Shown here: piece by piece, positions 40,443 through 52,558 of the stretch
Layout of the letters: the number at the start of each line of letters is the position of its first letter
Numbering within the stretch: position 1 is the stretch's first letter
Source of the DNA: Luteimonas sp. FCS-9
GTDB lineage: Bacteria; Pseudomonadota; Gammaproteobacteria; Xanthomonadales; Xanthomonadaceae
Length of the DNA stretch: 64,000 nucleotides
Assembly: GCF_001014645.1 (NCBI RefSeq)
Contig: NZ_LASZ01000012.1
Coordinates: 1 to 64,000 of the forward strand
Reading direction: 5' to 3'
Translations under genes and position numbers: made by a program
Notes under the pieces: model-generated
Database searches by the model: none
Told to the model about the DNA's origin: nothing
What the model saw: the letters and a program-made list of their open reading frames with translations, nothing else

Positions 40443-42124
40443 GAAGGATCCGCTGCCTGCAGCCGTCCGTCGCGCAGCCACAGATGCCGGTCCGCCAGGC
40501 CCGGCGGCACCGCGCCGTGGGTGATCAGCAGCAGGCTGCGGCCGTCGAGCAGGTCGGGCAGTTCGCGCAGCAGCGCGTCGGCGGTGTCGTGGTCCAGGCC
40601 CTCGGTCGGCTCGTCGAGCACTACCAGGGCGGCGTCGCGCAGCAGCGCCCGGGCCAGCGCCAGCCGCCGCGCCTGACCGCCGGACATCGTGACGCCGGCC
40701 TCGCCCACCCAGGCGTCGAGCCCGCCCAGCGCCCGTGCCCAGTCGGCCAGCCGCACCCGCCCGAGCATCGCCCACAGTTGCGCGTCGTCGGCCTGCGGCG
40801 CGCCGAAGACCAGGTTGTCGCGCACGCTGCCGGCGAACACCGGCGCGTTCTGCGGCAGCCAGGCAACCCGCGCGAACCAGTCGCGCTGGCGCACCGTGCG
40901 CAGGTCGACGTCGCCGAACGACACCGTGCCCGCATCGGGCTCGGCGCTGCGCAGCAGCAGCGCGGCCAGCGTGGACTTGCCGCCGCCGCTGTCGCCGCCG
41001 ATCGCGACGCGCTCGCCCGGTGCGATCGCCAGCGCCAGGCCGCGCAGCACCGGCCGCGCCTGCCCCGGCCAGGCGAACGTGACGTCGTCGAAGCGCAACG
41101 CGCCGGTCATCGGCAGCGCGACCGGCACCGCGGGATCGACGACCGTCGGCTCGGTGCCGGCCACCGCGTCGAGTCGCGCGATCGACGCGCGCGCGGCCAG
41201 CAGCGCCTGCCACGCCAGCCCGGCCCCGGCCCAGGCCTCGAACAGGCCGATCGCGAGGAAGAACAGTGCCGCCGCGTGCGCGGCGGGCAGCGCGCCGTCC
41301 AGCGCCGAGGCGGCGACGAGCCACAGCGTGCCGACCAGGCCCGCGCCGGTCGCCAGCCCATGCCACAGACCGCCGTCGGCGAGCTGGCGCCAGCGCACGC
41401 GCTCGGCATCGCCCAGCGCCCGCGCGTCGCCGTCGACGCGGGCCAGCCAGGCCGCCTGCGCGCCCAGCGCCGCCAGGTCGGCGTGGCCTTCGTAGAGTTC
41501 GTGCAGGCGGGCGCGCAGTTCGGCGCGCAGCCGCGCGCGCTCGGTCTCGGCCGCCGCCCGGCCGCGTGCGACCAGCCACGGCACGCCGACACCGGTCGCC
41601 AGCGCGACCAGCGCCAGCCACGCCGCGGTCGGCGGGTGCAGCCAGGCGGCCGCGCCCAAGCCGAGCACGCCGACCGCAAGCAGCGCGAACAGCGGGCCGG
41701 TCGCGCGCAACAGCAGGCCGTCGACCGCGTCGATGTCGCCCAGCAGCCGCGCCAGCAGGTCGCCGGTGCGCAGACGACCCAGCTGGCCGGGCGTGAGCCG
41801 CAGCGCACGCGCGAAGAACCAGCTGCGCAGGTCGCGGGCGATGCGCAGCATCGCGTCATGGCCGGCGAGCTTCTCGAGATAGCGCGAGGCGATGCGCGCG
41901 AAGGTCAGTGCGCGGATGCCGGCCGACGGCGTGAAGAAGTTGAAGCTGCCCAGCGTGCCGAAGGTCAGCGCGGTCGCGGCGATGAAGCCGCCCGACAGCC
42001 CCAGCAGCGCGACGCCGGACACCAGCGTCAGCGCCAGCAGGCCGATCGCCGCGGCAACGCGCCCGCGGTGCAGGCGCAGCAGGTCCCGGGTGCCGGCGAT
42101 GTCGCGATCCGGTGCCCGTCTCAT
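40439..42124 (-). CDS. cydC: Thiol-exporting ABC transporter, CydC subunit
   Basis: 561 residues: six membrane segments (about 20-310) and an ATPase domain (about 335-560) with Walker A GGDSGGGKST, Q-loop LPQNAPV, signature MSGGQARRLALARALL and Walker B ALVVLDEPTEGLD. With CydD exports cysteine/glutathione to the periplasm, needed for cytochrome bd assembly. Its stop codon is provided by a REPIN. The start overlaps the cydD stop by 4 bases. Confidence 0.92.
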   Translation of the reverse strand: MRRAPDRDIAGTRDLLRLHRGRVAAAIGLLALTLVSGVALLGLSGGFIAATALTFGTLGSFNFFTPSAGIRALTFARIASRYLEKLAGHDAMLRIARDLRSWFFARALRLTPGQLGRLRTGDLLARLLGDIDAVDGLLLRATGPLFALLAVGVLGLGAAAWLHPPTAAWLALVALATGVGVPWLVARGRAAAETERARLRAELRARLHELYEGHADLAALGAQAAWLARVDGDARALGDAERVRWRQLADGGLWHGLATGAGLVGTLWLVAASALDGALPAAHAAALFFLAIGLFEAWAGAGLAWQALLAARASIARLDAVAGTEPTVVDPAVPVALPMTGALRFDDVTFAWPGQARPVLRGLALAIAPGERVAIGGDSGGGKSTLAALLLRSAEPDAGTVSFGDVDLRTVRQRDWFARVAWLPQNAPVFAGSVRDNLVFGAPQADDAQLWAMLGRVRLADWARALGGLDAWVGEAGVTMSGGQARRLALARALLRDAALVVLDEPTEGLDHDTADALLRELPDLLDGRSLLLITHGAVPPGLADRHLWLRDGRLQAADPS

Positions 42125-43827
42125 CGCGCGGCCTCCGCGGAGGCATCGACCGGCCCCGGCAGTTGCCAGACCGCGTCGGCCCAGGCCATGACCGCCGGGC
42201 TGTGCGTGGCGACGACCACGGTGCAGCCGCGCAGCGACGCGTCGAGCGCGGCCAGCAGGTCAGTCTCGGTCGCCGGATCGAGAAAAGCCGTGGGCTCGTC
42301 GAGCAGCAGCAACTGCGGCCGCAGCAGCAGCGCGCGCGCCAGCGCGACGCGACGCGCCTGCCCGCCCGACAACCCGAAGCCACGCTCGCCGATCTGCGTG
42401 TGCAGGCCCTCGGGCAGGTGCGCGGCGAAGCGCGAGACCTGGGCGATGTCCGCCGCCGCGCGCACCGCCGCGTCGTCGGCCCGCGGCGCCCCGATGCGCA
42501 GGTTGTCGAGCAGGCTGCCCTGGAACAGCCACGGCCGCTGCCCGGCCAGTGCGATGCGCGTGCCGGCGGGCACGACGATGCGTCCGTGCTCGGGCGGCAG
42601 CCAGCCGGCGAGCGCGTCGAGCAGCGTGCTCTTGCCGCCGCCGCTGGGCGCGACGATCGCCAGCCGCTGCCCGGCGGGAATGTCGCGCGAGGCCCCGGCC
42701 AGCGCCGGCGCCGCGGCGTCGGGATGGCGCAGCGCGACCGATTCGATGCGCACCGCCGGCGCACCGGTCGCCATCGGCGCCATCTCCGGGACCGCCGCTT
42801 CGTCGAGCGCCGGGCGCGCGTCGTCGAACGCGGTCTCGACCTCGGCGACCGCCGCCAGCGCGTTCGCGCGGTCGTGGTAGTGCCCGGCCAGCCGGCGCAT
42901 CGGGCCGTGGAACTCGGGCGCCAGCAGCAGGCAGAACAGGCCGGTCGCCAGCGTCGGTGCCGGGTCGCGCAGCGCGATCAGTCCCAGGTAGCTGAAACCG
43001 AAGTACAGCGCCACCAGCGCGACGCTGACCGAGGCGAAGAACTCGAGCACCGTCGAGGACAGGAACGCGATGCGCAGCACGCGCATGCTGCGCACGCGGA
43101 TCGTCTCGGTCGCCTCGCCGACCTGCGCCAGCTCGGCCTCGCCGCGGCCGTAGACGCGGATCAGGTCGAGCCCGCGCAGCCGGTCGGTGAAGTGCGCGCC
43201 GGCCCGCGCGAGCGCCGACAGCTGGTCGCGCCCGGCGGCCTCGGCGCGCATGCCGATCAGCGCCATGAAGAACGGCGCCAGCGGCGCGGCGGCCAGCAGC
43301 AGCAGGCCGACGATCCAGTCCGCGGCGAACACCGCCGCCAGCAGCACCGGCGGCACCAGCATCACCTCGGCACGCGCGACCAGGTAGCCGCCGAAGTACG
43401 GCGCCGCCGCGTCGACGTGCCCAGTCGACAGCGCGACCAGCTCGCCGCTGCGCCGCCGGCGCATCCACACCGGGCCGCGCGCGATCGCCGCGCGTGCCAG
43501 CCCCACGCGCATGCGCGCCAGCGTGTCCTCGACCGCATCGGCGGAAGCACGTTGCCCGACCCAGCCCAGCAGCGTGCGCGCCAACAACGTGACCGCCAGC
43601 AGCGCGAGCGGCGCACGCAGCGCATCGAGCCCGCGCCCGTCGATCAGCGCCGCGTCCAGCCCCCAGGCGATCGCCGCGGCCTGCGGCACCAGCAGCCAGC
43701 CGGCGAGCACCTGGCAGGCCTGGGCGACACGGTGGCGCGCGCGGCTCGGCAGCAACTGCGCATCGAGCCATTGCAGGCGAAGTCGACGGGGACCGGAACG
43801 GTCCTTCCCTTGCGGCGGCGAGGTCAT
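42121..43827 (-). CDS. cydD: Thiol-exporting ABC transporter, CydD subunit
   Basis: 568 residues from ATG 43827; in-frame ATGs at 43866 and 43875 are alternatives and no start has a clear ribosome site. A GATAAT box (43891-43896, minus strand) about 20 bases above 43875 favours a longer form. Six membrane segments with MRRRRSGELVALSTGHVDA loop, then ATPase domain: Walker A APSGGGKST, signature LSGGQARRVALARALL, Walker B LLLLDEPTAFLD. Partner of CydC. cydAB are not in the window. Divergent from tRNA-Pro. Confidence 0.9.
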   Translation of the reverse strand: MTSPPQGKDRSGPRRLRLQWLDAQLLPSRARHRVAQACQVLAGWLLVPQAAAIAWGLDAALIDGRGLDALRAPLALLAVTLLARTLLGWVGQRASADAVEDTLARMRVGLARAAIARGPVWMRRRRSGELVALSTGHVDAAAPYFGGYLVARAEVMLVPPVLLAAVFAADWIVGLLLLAAAPLAPFFMALIGMRAEAAGRDQLSALARAGAHFTDRLRGLDLIRVYGRGEAELAQVGEATETIRVRSMRVLRIAFLSSTVLEFFASVSVALVALYFGFSYLGLIALRDPAPTLATGLFCLLLAPEFHGPMRRLAGHYHDRANALAAVAEVETAFDDARPALDEAAVPEMAPMATGAPAVRIESVALRHPDAAAPALAGASRDIPAGQRLAIVAPSGGGKSTLLDALAGWLPPEHGRIVVPAGTRIALAGQRPWLFQGSLLDNLRIGAPRADDAAVRAAADIAQVSRFAAHLPEGLHTQIGERGFGLSGGQARRVALARALLLRPQLLLLDEPTAFLDPATETDLLAALDASLRGCTVVVATHSPAVMAWADAVWQLPGPVDASAEAAR

Positions 43828-43967
43828 GGAATCGGAGAAATCCAGCGGCGGATGACGACGCACCATTGTCGGCATCGCGTCGTGCCCGCTATTATCGCAG
43901 CCCGCCGCGCCGACGACGCGACCGCCATCCACCCGATGCCGATCGCCCGCCGTCCGATACGCCCCCC

Positions 43968-43997
43968 TTGCCCTCCTGGCGGGTGCATCGGTAGAAT
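43968..43997 (+). promoter_or_regulatory. Promoter of tRNA-Pro
   Basis: TTGCCC (43968-43973), 18-base spacer, TAGAAT (43992-43997). The predicted start is about 8 bases before the mature tRNA. Confidence 0.65.
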
Positions 43998-44012
43998 GCG
44001 CGGCTCACCTGT

Positions 44013-44089
<77 letters not shown>

Positions 44090-44101
44090 ATCTGGTGATC
44101 C

Positions 44102-44126
44102 GAAACCGGCCCTCGCGCCGGTTTTC
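44102..44126 (+). terminator. Terminator after tRNA-Pro
   Basis: Stem AAACCGGC / GCCGGTTT with loop CCTCGC and four T residues at 44122-44125, 12 bases after the tRNA CCA. Confidence 0.85.
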
Positions 44127-44155
44127 GTCTATTACGGCCGTGCCCGGTTCGCGGC

Positions 44156-45418
44156 ATGCGATGCCGCCCCGCCATGACGTCCACTCCCCACGCCGCCCGT
44201 CCACCGATCGCCCTGCGCACGGTGCGCCTGGTGGTGCTGCTGGGCATCGCGCTGTCGGCCTTCAACCTGCGTACCGCGGTGACCTCGCTCACCCCGCTGC
44301 TCGACCTGTTGGGCGTGCAGTTCGGCTTCGGATCGACCACCGCCGGCGTGCTCGGCATGGTGCCGACGGCCGCGTTCGCATTGTTCGGCGTGACCACGCC
44401 GATGCTCGCGCGCCGCATCGGCATCGAGCGCACTGCCCTGCTGGCGATGCTGCTCGCCACCGCCGGCCTGGCCCTGCGCTCGTGCGCCGGCGGCGTGGGC
44501 CTGCTGATGGCCGGCTCGATCGTCGCGCTGGCCGGCATGGGTATCGGCAACGTCGTGCTGCCGCCGCTGGTCAAGCGCTACTTCCCCGACCGGGTCGGCG
44601 CGGTCTCCACGCTCTACATCACCGTGCTGCAGCTGGGCACGATGCTGCCTGCGCTGCTCGCCGTGCCGCTGGCCGAGGCCGCGGGCTGGCGGGTCGCGCT
44701 CGGCGCGTGGACGCTGACCGCGCTGGCCGCGGCGCTGCCGTGGATCGGACTGCTGGCGATGGCACGCCGGCGCGGCAGCGGCGTCCGCGTCGATGGCCCA
44801 TCCACCGCGATCGCCGACGCACCGCCGGGCGGCGTGCGCGGCCGCGCCTGGCGATCGCCGGTCGCCTGGGGCATGGCGATGATGTTCGGCACCACATCGC
44901 TGATCACCTACGCGATGTTCACCTGGCTGCCGACGCTGCTCAGCGAGGCCGGCGCATCCCCCGCGTTCGGCGGCACGATGGTCGCGCTGTTCTCCGCACT
45001 CGGCCTGGTCGGCGCGCTGGGCATGCCCGCGCTCGCGGTGCGCGTGCGCAACCCGTTCGCGATCGTGCTGCTGTGCGCCTGCTGCCACGTCGCTGCGTTC
45101 TCCGGCCTGCTGCTCGCGCCGATGGCCGCGCCGGTGCTGTGGGTCGTGCTGCTGGGCCTGGGCCCGTCGACGTTCCCGCTGGCGCTGACGCTGATCAACC
45201 TGCGCACGCGCACCCCCGCCGGCTCGGCCGCGCTGTCGGGCTTCATGCAGGGCGTGGGCTATACGCTCAGCTGCATCGGCCCGCTGCTGTTCGGCGTATT
45301 GCACGGCGCGACCGGTGGCTGGCGGTGGCCGTTCGCGATGCTCTACGGCTTCGTCGCCGTGCTGCTGGTCGGCGGCTGGCTGGCCTGCAAGCCGCGCGCG
45401 CTCGAGGACAGCTGGTAA
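44156..45418 (+). CDS. MFS transporter, CynX/NimT (YycB-like) family
   Basis: 420 residues from ATG 44156; ATG at 44174 ([11 protein letters not shown]) is equally possible. About 12 membrane segments. The first segment reads [22 protein letters not shown], the NLR motif typical of the cyanate-permease (CynX) family, and [19 protein letters not shown] marks the second half. Substrate unknown: members transport cyanate, nitroimidazoles or glutamate-like anions. It is followed 79 bases later by an acyl-CoA synthetase gene on the same strand. Confidence 0.85.
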   Translation: MRCRPAMTSTPHAARPPIALRTVRLVVLLGIALSAFNLRTAVTSLTPLLDLLGVQFGFGSTTAGVLGMVPTAAFALFGVTTPMLARRIGIERTALLAMLLATAGLALRSCAGGVGLLMAGSIVALAGMGIGNVVLPPLVKRYFPDRVGAVSTLYITVLQLGTMLPALLAVPLAEAAGWRVALGAWTLTALAAALPWIGLLAMARRRGSGVRVDGPSTAIADAPPGGVRGRAWRSPVAWGMAMMFGTTSLITYAMFTWLPTLLSEAGASPAFGGTMVALFSALGLVGALGMPALAVRVRNPFAIVLLCACCHVAAFSGLLLAPMAAPVLWVVLLGLGPSTFPLALTLINLRTRTPAGSAALSGFMQGVGYTLSCIGPLLFGVLHGATGGWRWPFAMLYGFVAVLLVGGWLACKPRALEDSW

Positions 45419-45497
45419 GCAGCGTCCTGCGCCGGCCGTGGTCGGCGCCCGGGTCCCGGCGATATCCTCGGTCTCCCTGTCGTTCGAGGAGGACCGG

Positions 45498-47213
<1,716 letters not shown>

Positions 47214-47343
47214 ACCGGGTGTCGTGGCGCCGGCGGCCGCACCGACACCGGCTTAACATCGCCGCGGGCAGCCTTTCGCACGTCGAGACATGCGCAGGGG
47301 TGGTGCATTTCGACATTTCTTTGGCTAGGAGTGCCGAAACACC

Positions 47344-49410
47344 GTGTCCAATCGCCCCTTGACCCGGCGCCGCGCGCGCCGCCCGTTCGTGCGTCTCGCG
47401 GCCACTTTTGTGACCGCCGTCACCTTTCCGGCCGCCGCCGATGGGTCGCTCGACGATGCCATCGCCCTGCGCGACCAGTCGCAGTTCGCCCAGGCCCTGG
47501 CGCTGATCCAGGGCCGGCTCGATGCCGCGCCCGGAGACCGCGAGGCGCTGCGCCTGCAGGTGCTCACGCTCGCCGACCTCGGCGCCAGCGCGCTGGCCGC
47601 CGACGTGCTCGCCCGCCATGACGGCCTGCTGCCCGATCACGAGCGCGAGCGCATCGAGGGCGATGCCCTCGCCCGGCGAATCGGCTGGAGCCGGGTCGAG
47701 CCCGAACGCCCCGATGCGCGGCTGGACGCGATGCGCGACACGCTAGCGACGATCGAGGCATTGCAGCGCAGCGCACCGCGCCGTACGAACTGGGAAGCGA
47801 CGCGGCTGCGCGTGGACACGCTGTCGGCGCTGAGCCACCTGCAGCAGCACCAGGCGGTCGTCGACGGCTACCGGGCGCTGCGCGACGCGGACATCGAGGT
47901 CCCGGCCTACATCCTGCCCACGGTCGGCGACGCGCTGCTCGCGCTGCGCCGCCCCGGCGAGGCAGCGACCGTGCTCGAGACGGCGGTCGGACACGCGCCC
48001 GACGACGTCAATGCCCGCATCCTGCTGGGCTACGCGTACCTGGAGAGCGAGCGCTTCGATCGCGCGCTGCCGGTGTTCGAGGCGGTCGCGGCGTCGCAGG
48101 ACGCCTGGCCGCGACGGGCCGGCGCGCCGTTCGGCTACGAGAACTGGGATCGGTTCGAGGCGGACGTCAATCTCGCGCTCGCGTACTCCCATGCCGGCGA
48201 CCAGGCGCGCGCCGAGGCGATGCTGCGCTCGCTGGTCGCCATCGGTCCGCACAATGCAAGGCTGCAGGCCGCCTACGGCGCGGTGCAGTCGCGCCGCCTG
48301 CGGCCATCGGCGGCACTGGAGCGCTACGAGATGGCGCGCACGCTCGAACCGCAGGCGCGCGATGCGCTGGCAGGACGCGTGGGCGCGCTGCTGGCGCTCG
48401 ACCGCGCCGATGCCGCCAGCGAGGCGCTGACCACCCTGCGCACCGCGCATCCGGAGGATCCGCGTCTCGAGCGCGATGCCCGCGCCGTGGCGCTCCACCG
48501 CGGCATACAGGCGACGCTGACGGCGTCCCGCGGGCGCAGCCGGACGCGCGATGCCGGCACGTCGGCCTCGCCGCTCGGCAGTCGCGACGGCGGCTGGGCG
48601 CTCGACCTGCGCTCGCCGCTGATCGACGACCGCTGGCGGCTGGGCGTCGTCGCGCAGGAACGCCATGCGGATTTCGATACCGGGCGCACGCGCCTGCGCC
48701 AGCACGGGGTCGGCGCGTGGTATCGCCACGACCGGCTCGGCGCGTCGCTGTGGGTCGGCCGGCTCGATGTCGACGGCGGTCCGCGGCAGGACCGCGTGGC
48801 CTGGGACGCGGCTGTCGACTGGCGCTTCAACGACGCCTGGCGTGCCGGGATCGGCATCGCGCGCAACACGATCGACGCCTCGCTGCAGGCACGCCGGTTG
48901 GGCATCGCCGCAGACAGCGTGACGCTGGAGGCCGCGTACGCACCCGACGAGCGCGTCTCGCTCGATCTGCACGCCACCCGGCTGCGCTACGACGACGGCA
49001 ACCGGCGCGACCGCATCGGCTTCGATGCGAGCCGGCAGCTGCTCGGCCGTCCGCATCTGCGCATCGACGGCCTGCTGTCGGCCGACGCCAGCCGCGGCTC
49101 GCGCGGCGCGGAGGTCGGCTACTTCAACCCGGCACGCGACGCCTCCGCAAGCCTGGGCCTGCGCCTGGACCACATCGCCTGGCGCCGCTACGAGACCGCA
49201 TTCCGACAACGCCTGGAACTGGCCGCCGGTCCGTACTGGCAGCGCGAGGCCGGCACCGCCTGGGTGCCGACGCTGGGCTATCGCCACCTGTGGCAGCGCG
49301 ACGGCCGCGCGATCGAGTACGGGCTGGCGTGGTCGCGCCCGGTCTATGACGGCCAGCGCGAGCAGCGCGTCGCCTTCGACCTGGGCCTGCACTGGGGAGG
49401 CGCACGATGA
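47344..49410 (+). CDS. pgaA: Poly-beta-1,6-N-acetylglucosamine outer-membrane export porin
   Basis: 688 residues from a GTG start (AGGAG 12 bases upstream). Signal peptide about 1-32 (FVTAVTFPAAADG); a TPR superhelix about 35-385 (LRDQSQFAQALALIQGRL, ARILLGYAYLESERFDRALPVF, LRPSAALERYEMARTLEP); and a C-terminal beta-barrel of about 300 residues with alternating aromatic strands ending VAFDLGLHWGGAR. Layout equals E. coli PgaA (807 residues) with fewer repeats. Exports the polymer deacetylated by PgaB. First gene of pgaABCD, 130 bases after the synthetase gene; overlaps pgaB by 4 bases. Confidence 0.92.
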   Translation: MSNRPLTRRRARRPFVRLAATFVTAVTFPAAADGSLDDAIALRDQSQFAQALALIQGRLDAAPGDREALRLQVLTLADLGASALAADVLARHDGLLPDHERERIEGDALARRIGWSRVEPERPDARLDAMRDTLATIEALQRSAPRRTNWEATRLRVDTLSALSHLQQHQAVVDGYRALRDADIEVPAYILPTVGDALLALRRPGEAATVLETAVGHAPDDVNARILLGYAYLESERFDRALPVFEAVAASQDAWPRRAGAPFGYENWDRFEADVNLALAYSHAGDQARAEAMLRSLVAIGPHNARLQAAYGAVQSRRLRPSAALERYEMARTLEPQARDALAGRVGALLALDRADAASEALTTLRTAHPEDPRLERDARAVALHRGIQATLTASRGRSRTRDAGTSASPLGSRDGGWALDLRSPLIDDRWRLGVVAQERHADFDTGRTRLRQHGVGAWYRHDRLGASLWVGRLDVDGGPRQDRVAWDAAVDWRFNDAWRAGIGIARNTIDASLQARRLGIAADSVTLEAAYAPDERVSLDLHATRLRYDDGNRRDRIGFDASRQLLGRPHLRIDGLLSADASRGSRGAEVGYFNPARDASASLGLRLDHIAWRRYETAFRQRLELAAGPYWQREAGTAWVPTLGYRHLWQRDGRAIEYGLAWSRPVYDGQREQRVAFDLGLHWGGAR

Positions 49411-51293
49411 CACGCATGCTGCTGGCCGCGCTGCTGCTGCTCGCGACGTTCGCCCTGCCCGCACGGGCTTCACTGCTGGTGCTCAGCTACCACGACATCC
49501 GCGACGACGTCGCCGCCAAGGGCGATCCCGACGCGTACGCGGTGTCGACCGCCAACTTCGCCCAGCACCTGGACTGGCTGCGCGCCAACGGCTATCGCGC
49601 AGTCAGCGTGCAGGCGGTGCTGGACGCGCGCGCCGGCGGGCCGCCGCTGCCGGACAAGGCCGTGCTGCTGACGTTCGACGACGGCCTGCGCAGCGTCTAC
49701 ACGCACGCCTTCCCGCTGCTGCGCGCCTACGGCTGGCCGGCCCTGGTCGCCCCGGTCACCGGCTGGCTGGACCTGCCCGAGGGCGCCGTGGTGCCTTACG
49801 GCCCGCGCGATTTCGGCCGCGACGACTTCCTGACCTGGGCGCAGCTGCGCGAGATGCGCGACAGCGGGCTGGTCGAGATCGGCTCGCACAGCCACGACCT
49901 GCACCGGGGCGTGCCGGGCAATCCGTTCGGCAACCAGACCCCTGCCGCGGTGACGCGGATCTGGTCGCAGGCCGGCGGCTACGAGTCCGAGAACGCGTGG
50001 CGGGCGCGAATCGAGCGCGATCTGCGCACCAGCCGCGACCTGATCGTACGCCACACCGGGCACGCGCCGCGCGTGATCGTGTGGCCGTACGCCGCGTACA
50101 ACGGCGTCGCCAACGACATCGCGGGCCGCCTCGGCATGACGCTGTCGTTCGACCTGGAAGGCCGGGCGCGCCAGGCCGACCTCGGCCAGCAGGGCGAGAC
50201 CCGCGTCGAGGGCGCGTCGCTGGCGAGCCTGGCGCGACTGCTGATGCACCGCAATCCCGACGTGCGCGACCTCGCCGGGGAGCTGCGCCGCGACCTGTCG
50301 CTCGACGGCGTGCGCGCGGTCCAGGTCGACCTGGACTACGTCTACGACGACGACGCCGCGCAGATGGCGCGCAACGTGGACGCACTGGTGCAACGGATCC
50401 ACGACATCGGCCCCAGCCATGTGTTCCTGCAGGCGTTCGCCGACCCCGACGGCGACGGCGCCGCCGAGGCGGTGTACTTCCCCAGCCGCCACCTGCCGAT
50501 GCGCGCCGACCTGTTCAACCGCGTCGCCTGGCAGTTGCGCACGCGCGCCGGCGTGCGGGTGTTCGCATGGATGCCGGTACTGGGCTTCGAACTCCCCGAT
50601 GCCGCGCTGCAGGCGCAGCTGCGGATCGCCGCGAGCGACCCGGCCGAGATCCCGCGGCTGGACCCGGGCGATCCGCGCACGCGCGCGATCGTGTCCGACC
50701 TCTACGCCGAGCTCGCGATCGCCGCGCATTTCGACGGCCTGCTGTTCCACGACGATGCCTATCTGCGCGACGACGAGATCCCGGGCTACGGCGGCGGTGT
50801 GCCGGCGGCGCGCACGCAGGCACTGGTCGATTTCACCCTCGCGCTCAAGGCCGCGGCCGAGCGCTGGCGCCCCAAGCTCACGACCGCGCGCAACCTGTTC
50901 GCGCGGCCGGTGCTCGAGCCGGCGGCCGAGGCCTGGTTCGCGCAGCGCCTCGAACCGTTCCTGGCGGCCTACGACTACACGGCGCTGATGGCGATGCCGC
51001 AACTCGAGGGTGTCGAGGCCGGCCGCGCCGACGCCTGGCTGCGCGGGCTTGCCGACGCGGTCCGCACGACGCCGGGCGGCGTCGAGGGCACCCTGTTCGA
51101 GCTGCAGACCGTCGACTGGCGCGCACCCGCGCCGCTGCCCGGCACCACGCTGCGCGCGCAGGCGCGCCTGCTCTCGGCCGCGGGCATCCGGCACCTGGGT
51201 TACTACCCCGACGATTTCGTCGGCGACCGGCCGCCGCTCGAGGACGCGCGCGAGGCGATGTCGGCGCGGCAATTTCCGTACATGGAGCGTTGA
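49407..51293 (+). CDS. pgaB: Poly-beta-1,6-N-acetylglucosamine N-deacetylase
   Basis: 628 residues. Signal peptide about 1-21 (no lipobox cysteine, unlike E. coli PgaB). N-terminal NodB-type deacetylase domain about 22-280 with LSYHDIRDD, TFDDG (Asp91-Asp92) and the metal histidines in EIGSHSHDLH; C-terminal glycoside-hydrolase-like domain from about 300 (VQVDLDYVYDDD, YFPSRHLPM, FDGLLFHDDAYL). Partially deacetylates the polymer in the periplasm. pgaC starts 2 bases after its stop. Confidence 0.94.
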   Translation: MTRMLLAALLLLATFALPARASLLVLSYHDIRDDVAAKGDPDAYAVSTANFAQHLDWLRANGYRAVSVQAVLDARAGGPPLPDKAVLLTFDDGLRSVYTHAFPLLRAYGWPALVAPVTGWLDLPEGAVVPYGPRDFGRDDFLTWAQLREMRDSGLVEIGSHSHDLHRGVPGNPFGNQTPAAVTRIWSQAGGYESENAWRARIERDLRTSRDLIVRHTGHAPRVIVWPYAAYNGVANDIAGRLGMTLSFDLEGRARQADLGQQGETRVEGASLASLARLLMHRNPDVRDLAGELRRDLSLDGVRAVQVDLDYVYDDDAAQMARNVDALVQRIHDIGPSHVFLQAFADPDGDGAAEAVYFPSRHLPMRADLFNRVAWQLRTRAGVRVFAWMPVLGFELPDAALQAQLRIAASDPAEIPRLDPGDPRTRAIVSDLYAELAIAAHFDGLLFHDDAYLRDDEIPGYGGGVPAARTQALVDFTLALKAAAERWRPKLTTARNLFARPVLEPAAEAWFAQRLEPFLAAYDYTALMAMPQLEGVEAGRADAWLRGLADAVRTTPGGVEGTLFELQTVDWRAPAPLPGTTLRAQARLLSAAGIRHLGYYPDDFVGDRPPLEDAREAMSARQFPYMER

Positions 51294-51295
51294 GC

Positions 51296-52558
51296 ATGGA
51301 TCTGGCCGCATTGCCGTGGACGCGCTGGCTGTTCAATTTCGCGTTCTTCTACCCGATCGTCATGTCCGTGCTGTGGATGACCGGCGGGCTGTACTACTAC
51401 CTGCGCCGCGAACGCAAGGGTCCCAGGCCCGACGCGCCGCCGCCGCTGCGCCGCGCACCGTTCGTCTCGATCCTGGTGCCGTGCCACAACGAGGAAGCGC
51501 ACATCGTCGCCACGATCACCGCGCTGTCGGCCCAGGCGTATCCCGACTACGAGATCGTCGCCATCGACGACGGCAGCGGCGACCGGACCTGCGAGCTGCT
51601 CGACGCGCTGGTGGCCGACCACCCGCGGCTGCGCGTGGTGCATCTGGCGCAGAACCAGGGCAAGGCCAATGCGCTGCGCATCGGTACGCTGGCCGCACGG
51701 TCGGACCTGCTGGTCTGCATCGATGCCGATGCGACGCTCGATCCGCACGCGGTGCGCTGGATGGTCGGGCACCTGATCGACGGCCCGCGCGTGGGCGCGG
51801 TGACCGGCAACCCGCGGATACGCAACCGCACGACGCTGATGGGCCGCATGCAGATCGGCGAGTTCTCGGCGATCATCGGCCTGATCAAGCGCGCGCAGCG
51901 GACCTATGGCCGGTTGTTCACCGTGTCGGGCGTGATCTGCGCGTTCCGCCGCACCGCGCTGCACGACGTCGGCTACTGGTCCGACCGCATGGTCACCGAG
52001 GACATCGACATCTCCTGGCGGCTGCAGCTCGCCGGCTGGGACATCCGCTACGAGCCCAACGCGCTGTGCTGGATCCTGATGCCCGAGACGCTGCGCGGCC
52101 TGTGGTCGCAGCGGCTGCGCTGGGCCTGCGGCGGCGTCGAGGTCCTGCTCAGCCACGGCCGCAGCGTGCTGGGCTGGAAGAAGCGGCGCATGTGGGGCGT
52201 GCTGGCCGAGTACCTGCTGAGCCTGGTCTGGGCCTACGTCATGCTGGCGATCATCGTGCTGTGGGCGCTCGGTCACTTCGTGCCGCTGCCGCCCGCGCTG
52301 CACGTGGAGACCATCCTGCCGCGCTGGCACGGCATGGTGCTGGCGTTCGTGTGCATGCTCCAGTTCGCCACCAGCCTGATGATCGAGCGCCGCTACGAGG
52401 CGCGGATGGCGCGCCATTTCTACTGGGTGATCTGGTACCCGATCGCGTTCTGGATGCTCGGCATGCTGACGGCGGTCGTGGCCTTCCCGCGCACCCTGCT
52501 GCGACGCGGCGCCCGGCGCGCCCAGTGGACCAGTCCCGACCGTGGAGCGACCGCATGA
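51296..52558 (+). CDS. pgaC: Poly-beta-1,6-N-acetylglucosamine synthase
   Basis: 420 residues, GT2 processive glycosyltransferase in the inner membrane. One N-terminal membrane segment, the catalytic domain with VSILVPCHNEE, IDDGSGD, CIDADATLD, TEDIDISW and SQRLRWACGG (QxxRW), then three C-terminal membrane segments. Polymerises UDP-GlcNAc. In E. coli PgaC/PgaD together bind c-di-GMP; the same may hold here but is not visible. Overlaps pgaD by 4 bases. Confidence 0.95.
   Translation: MDLAALPWTRWLFNFAFFYPIVMSVLWMTGGLYYYLRRERKGPRPDAPPPLRRAPFVSILVPCHNEEAHIVATITALSAQAYPDYEIVAIDDGSGDRTCELLDALVADHPRLRVVHLAQNQGKANALRIGTLAARSDLLVCIDADATLDPHAVRWMVGHLIDGPRVGAVTGNPRIRNRTTLMGRMQIGEFSAIIGLIKRAQRTYGRLFTVSGVICAFRRTALHDVGYWSDRMVTEDIDISWRLQLAGWDIRYEPNALCWILMPETLRGLWSQRLRWACGGVEVLLSHGRSVLGWKKRRMWGVLAEYLLSLVWAYVMLAIIVLWALGHFVPLPPALHVETILPRWHGMVLAFVCMLQFATSLMIERRYEARMARHFYWVIWYPIAFWMLGMLTAVVAFPRTLLRRGARRAQWTSPDRGATA

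Noticed and set aside
47214-47343. CsrA/RsmA control of the pga leader
   Set aside because: Only one AGGA core is visible near the start codon, compared with several in the E. coli pgaA leader; support is too weak.
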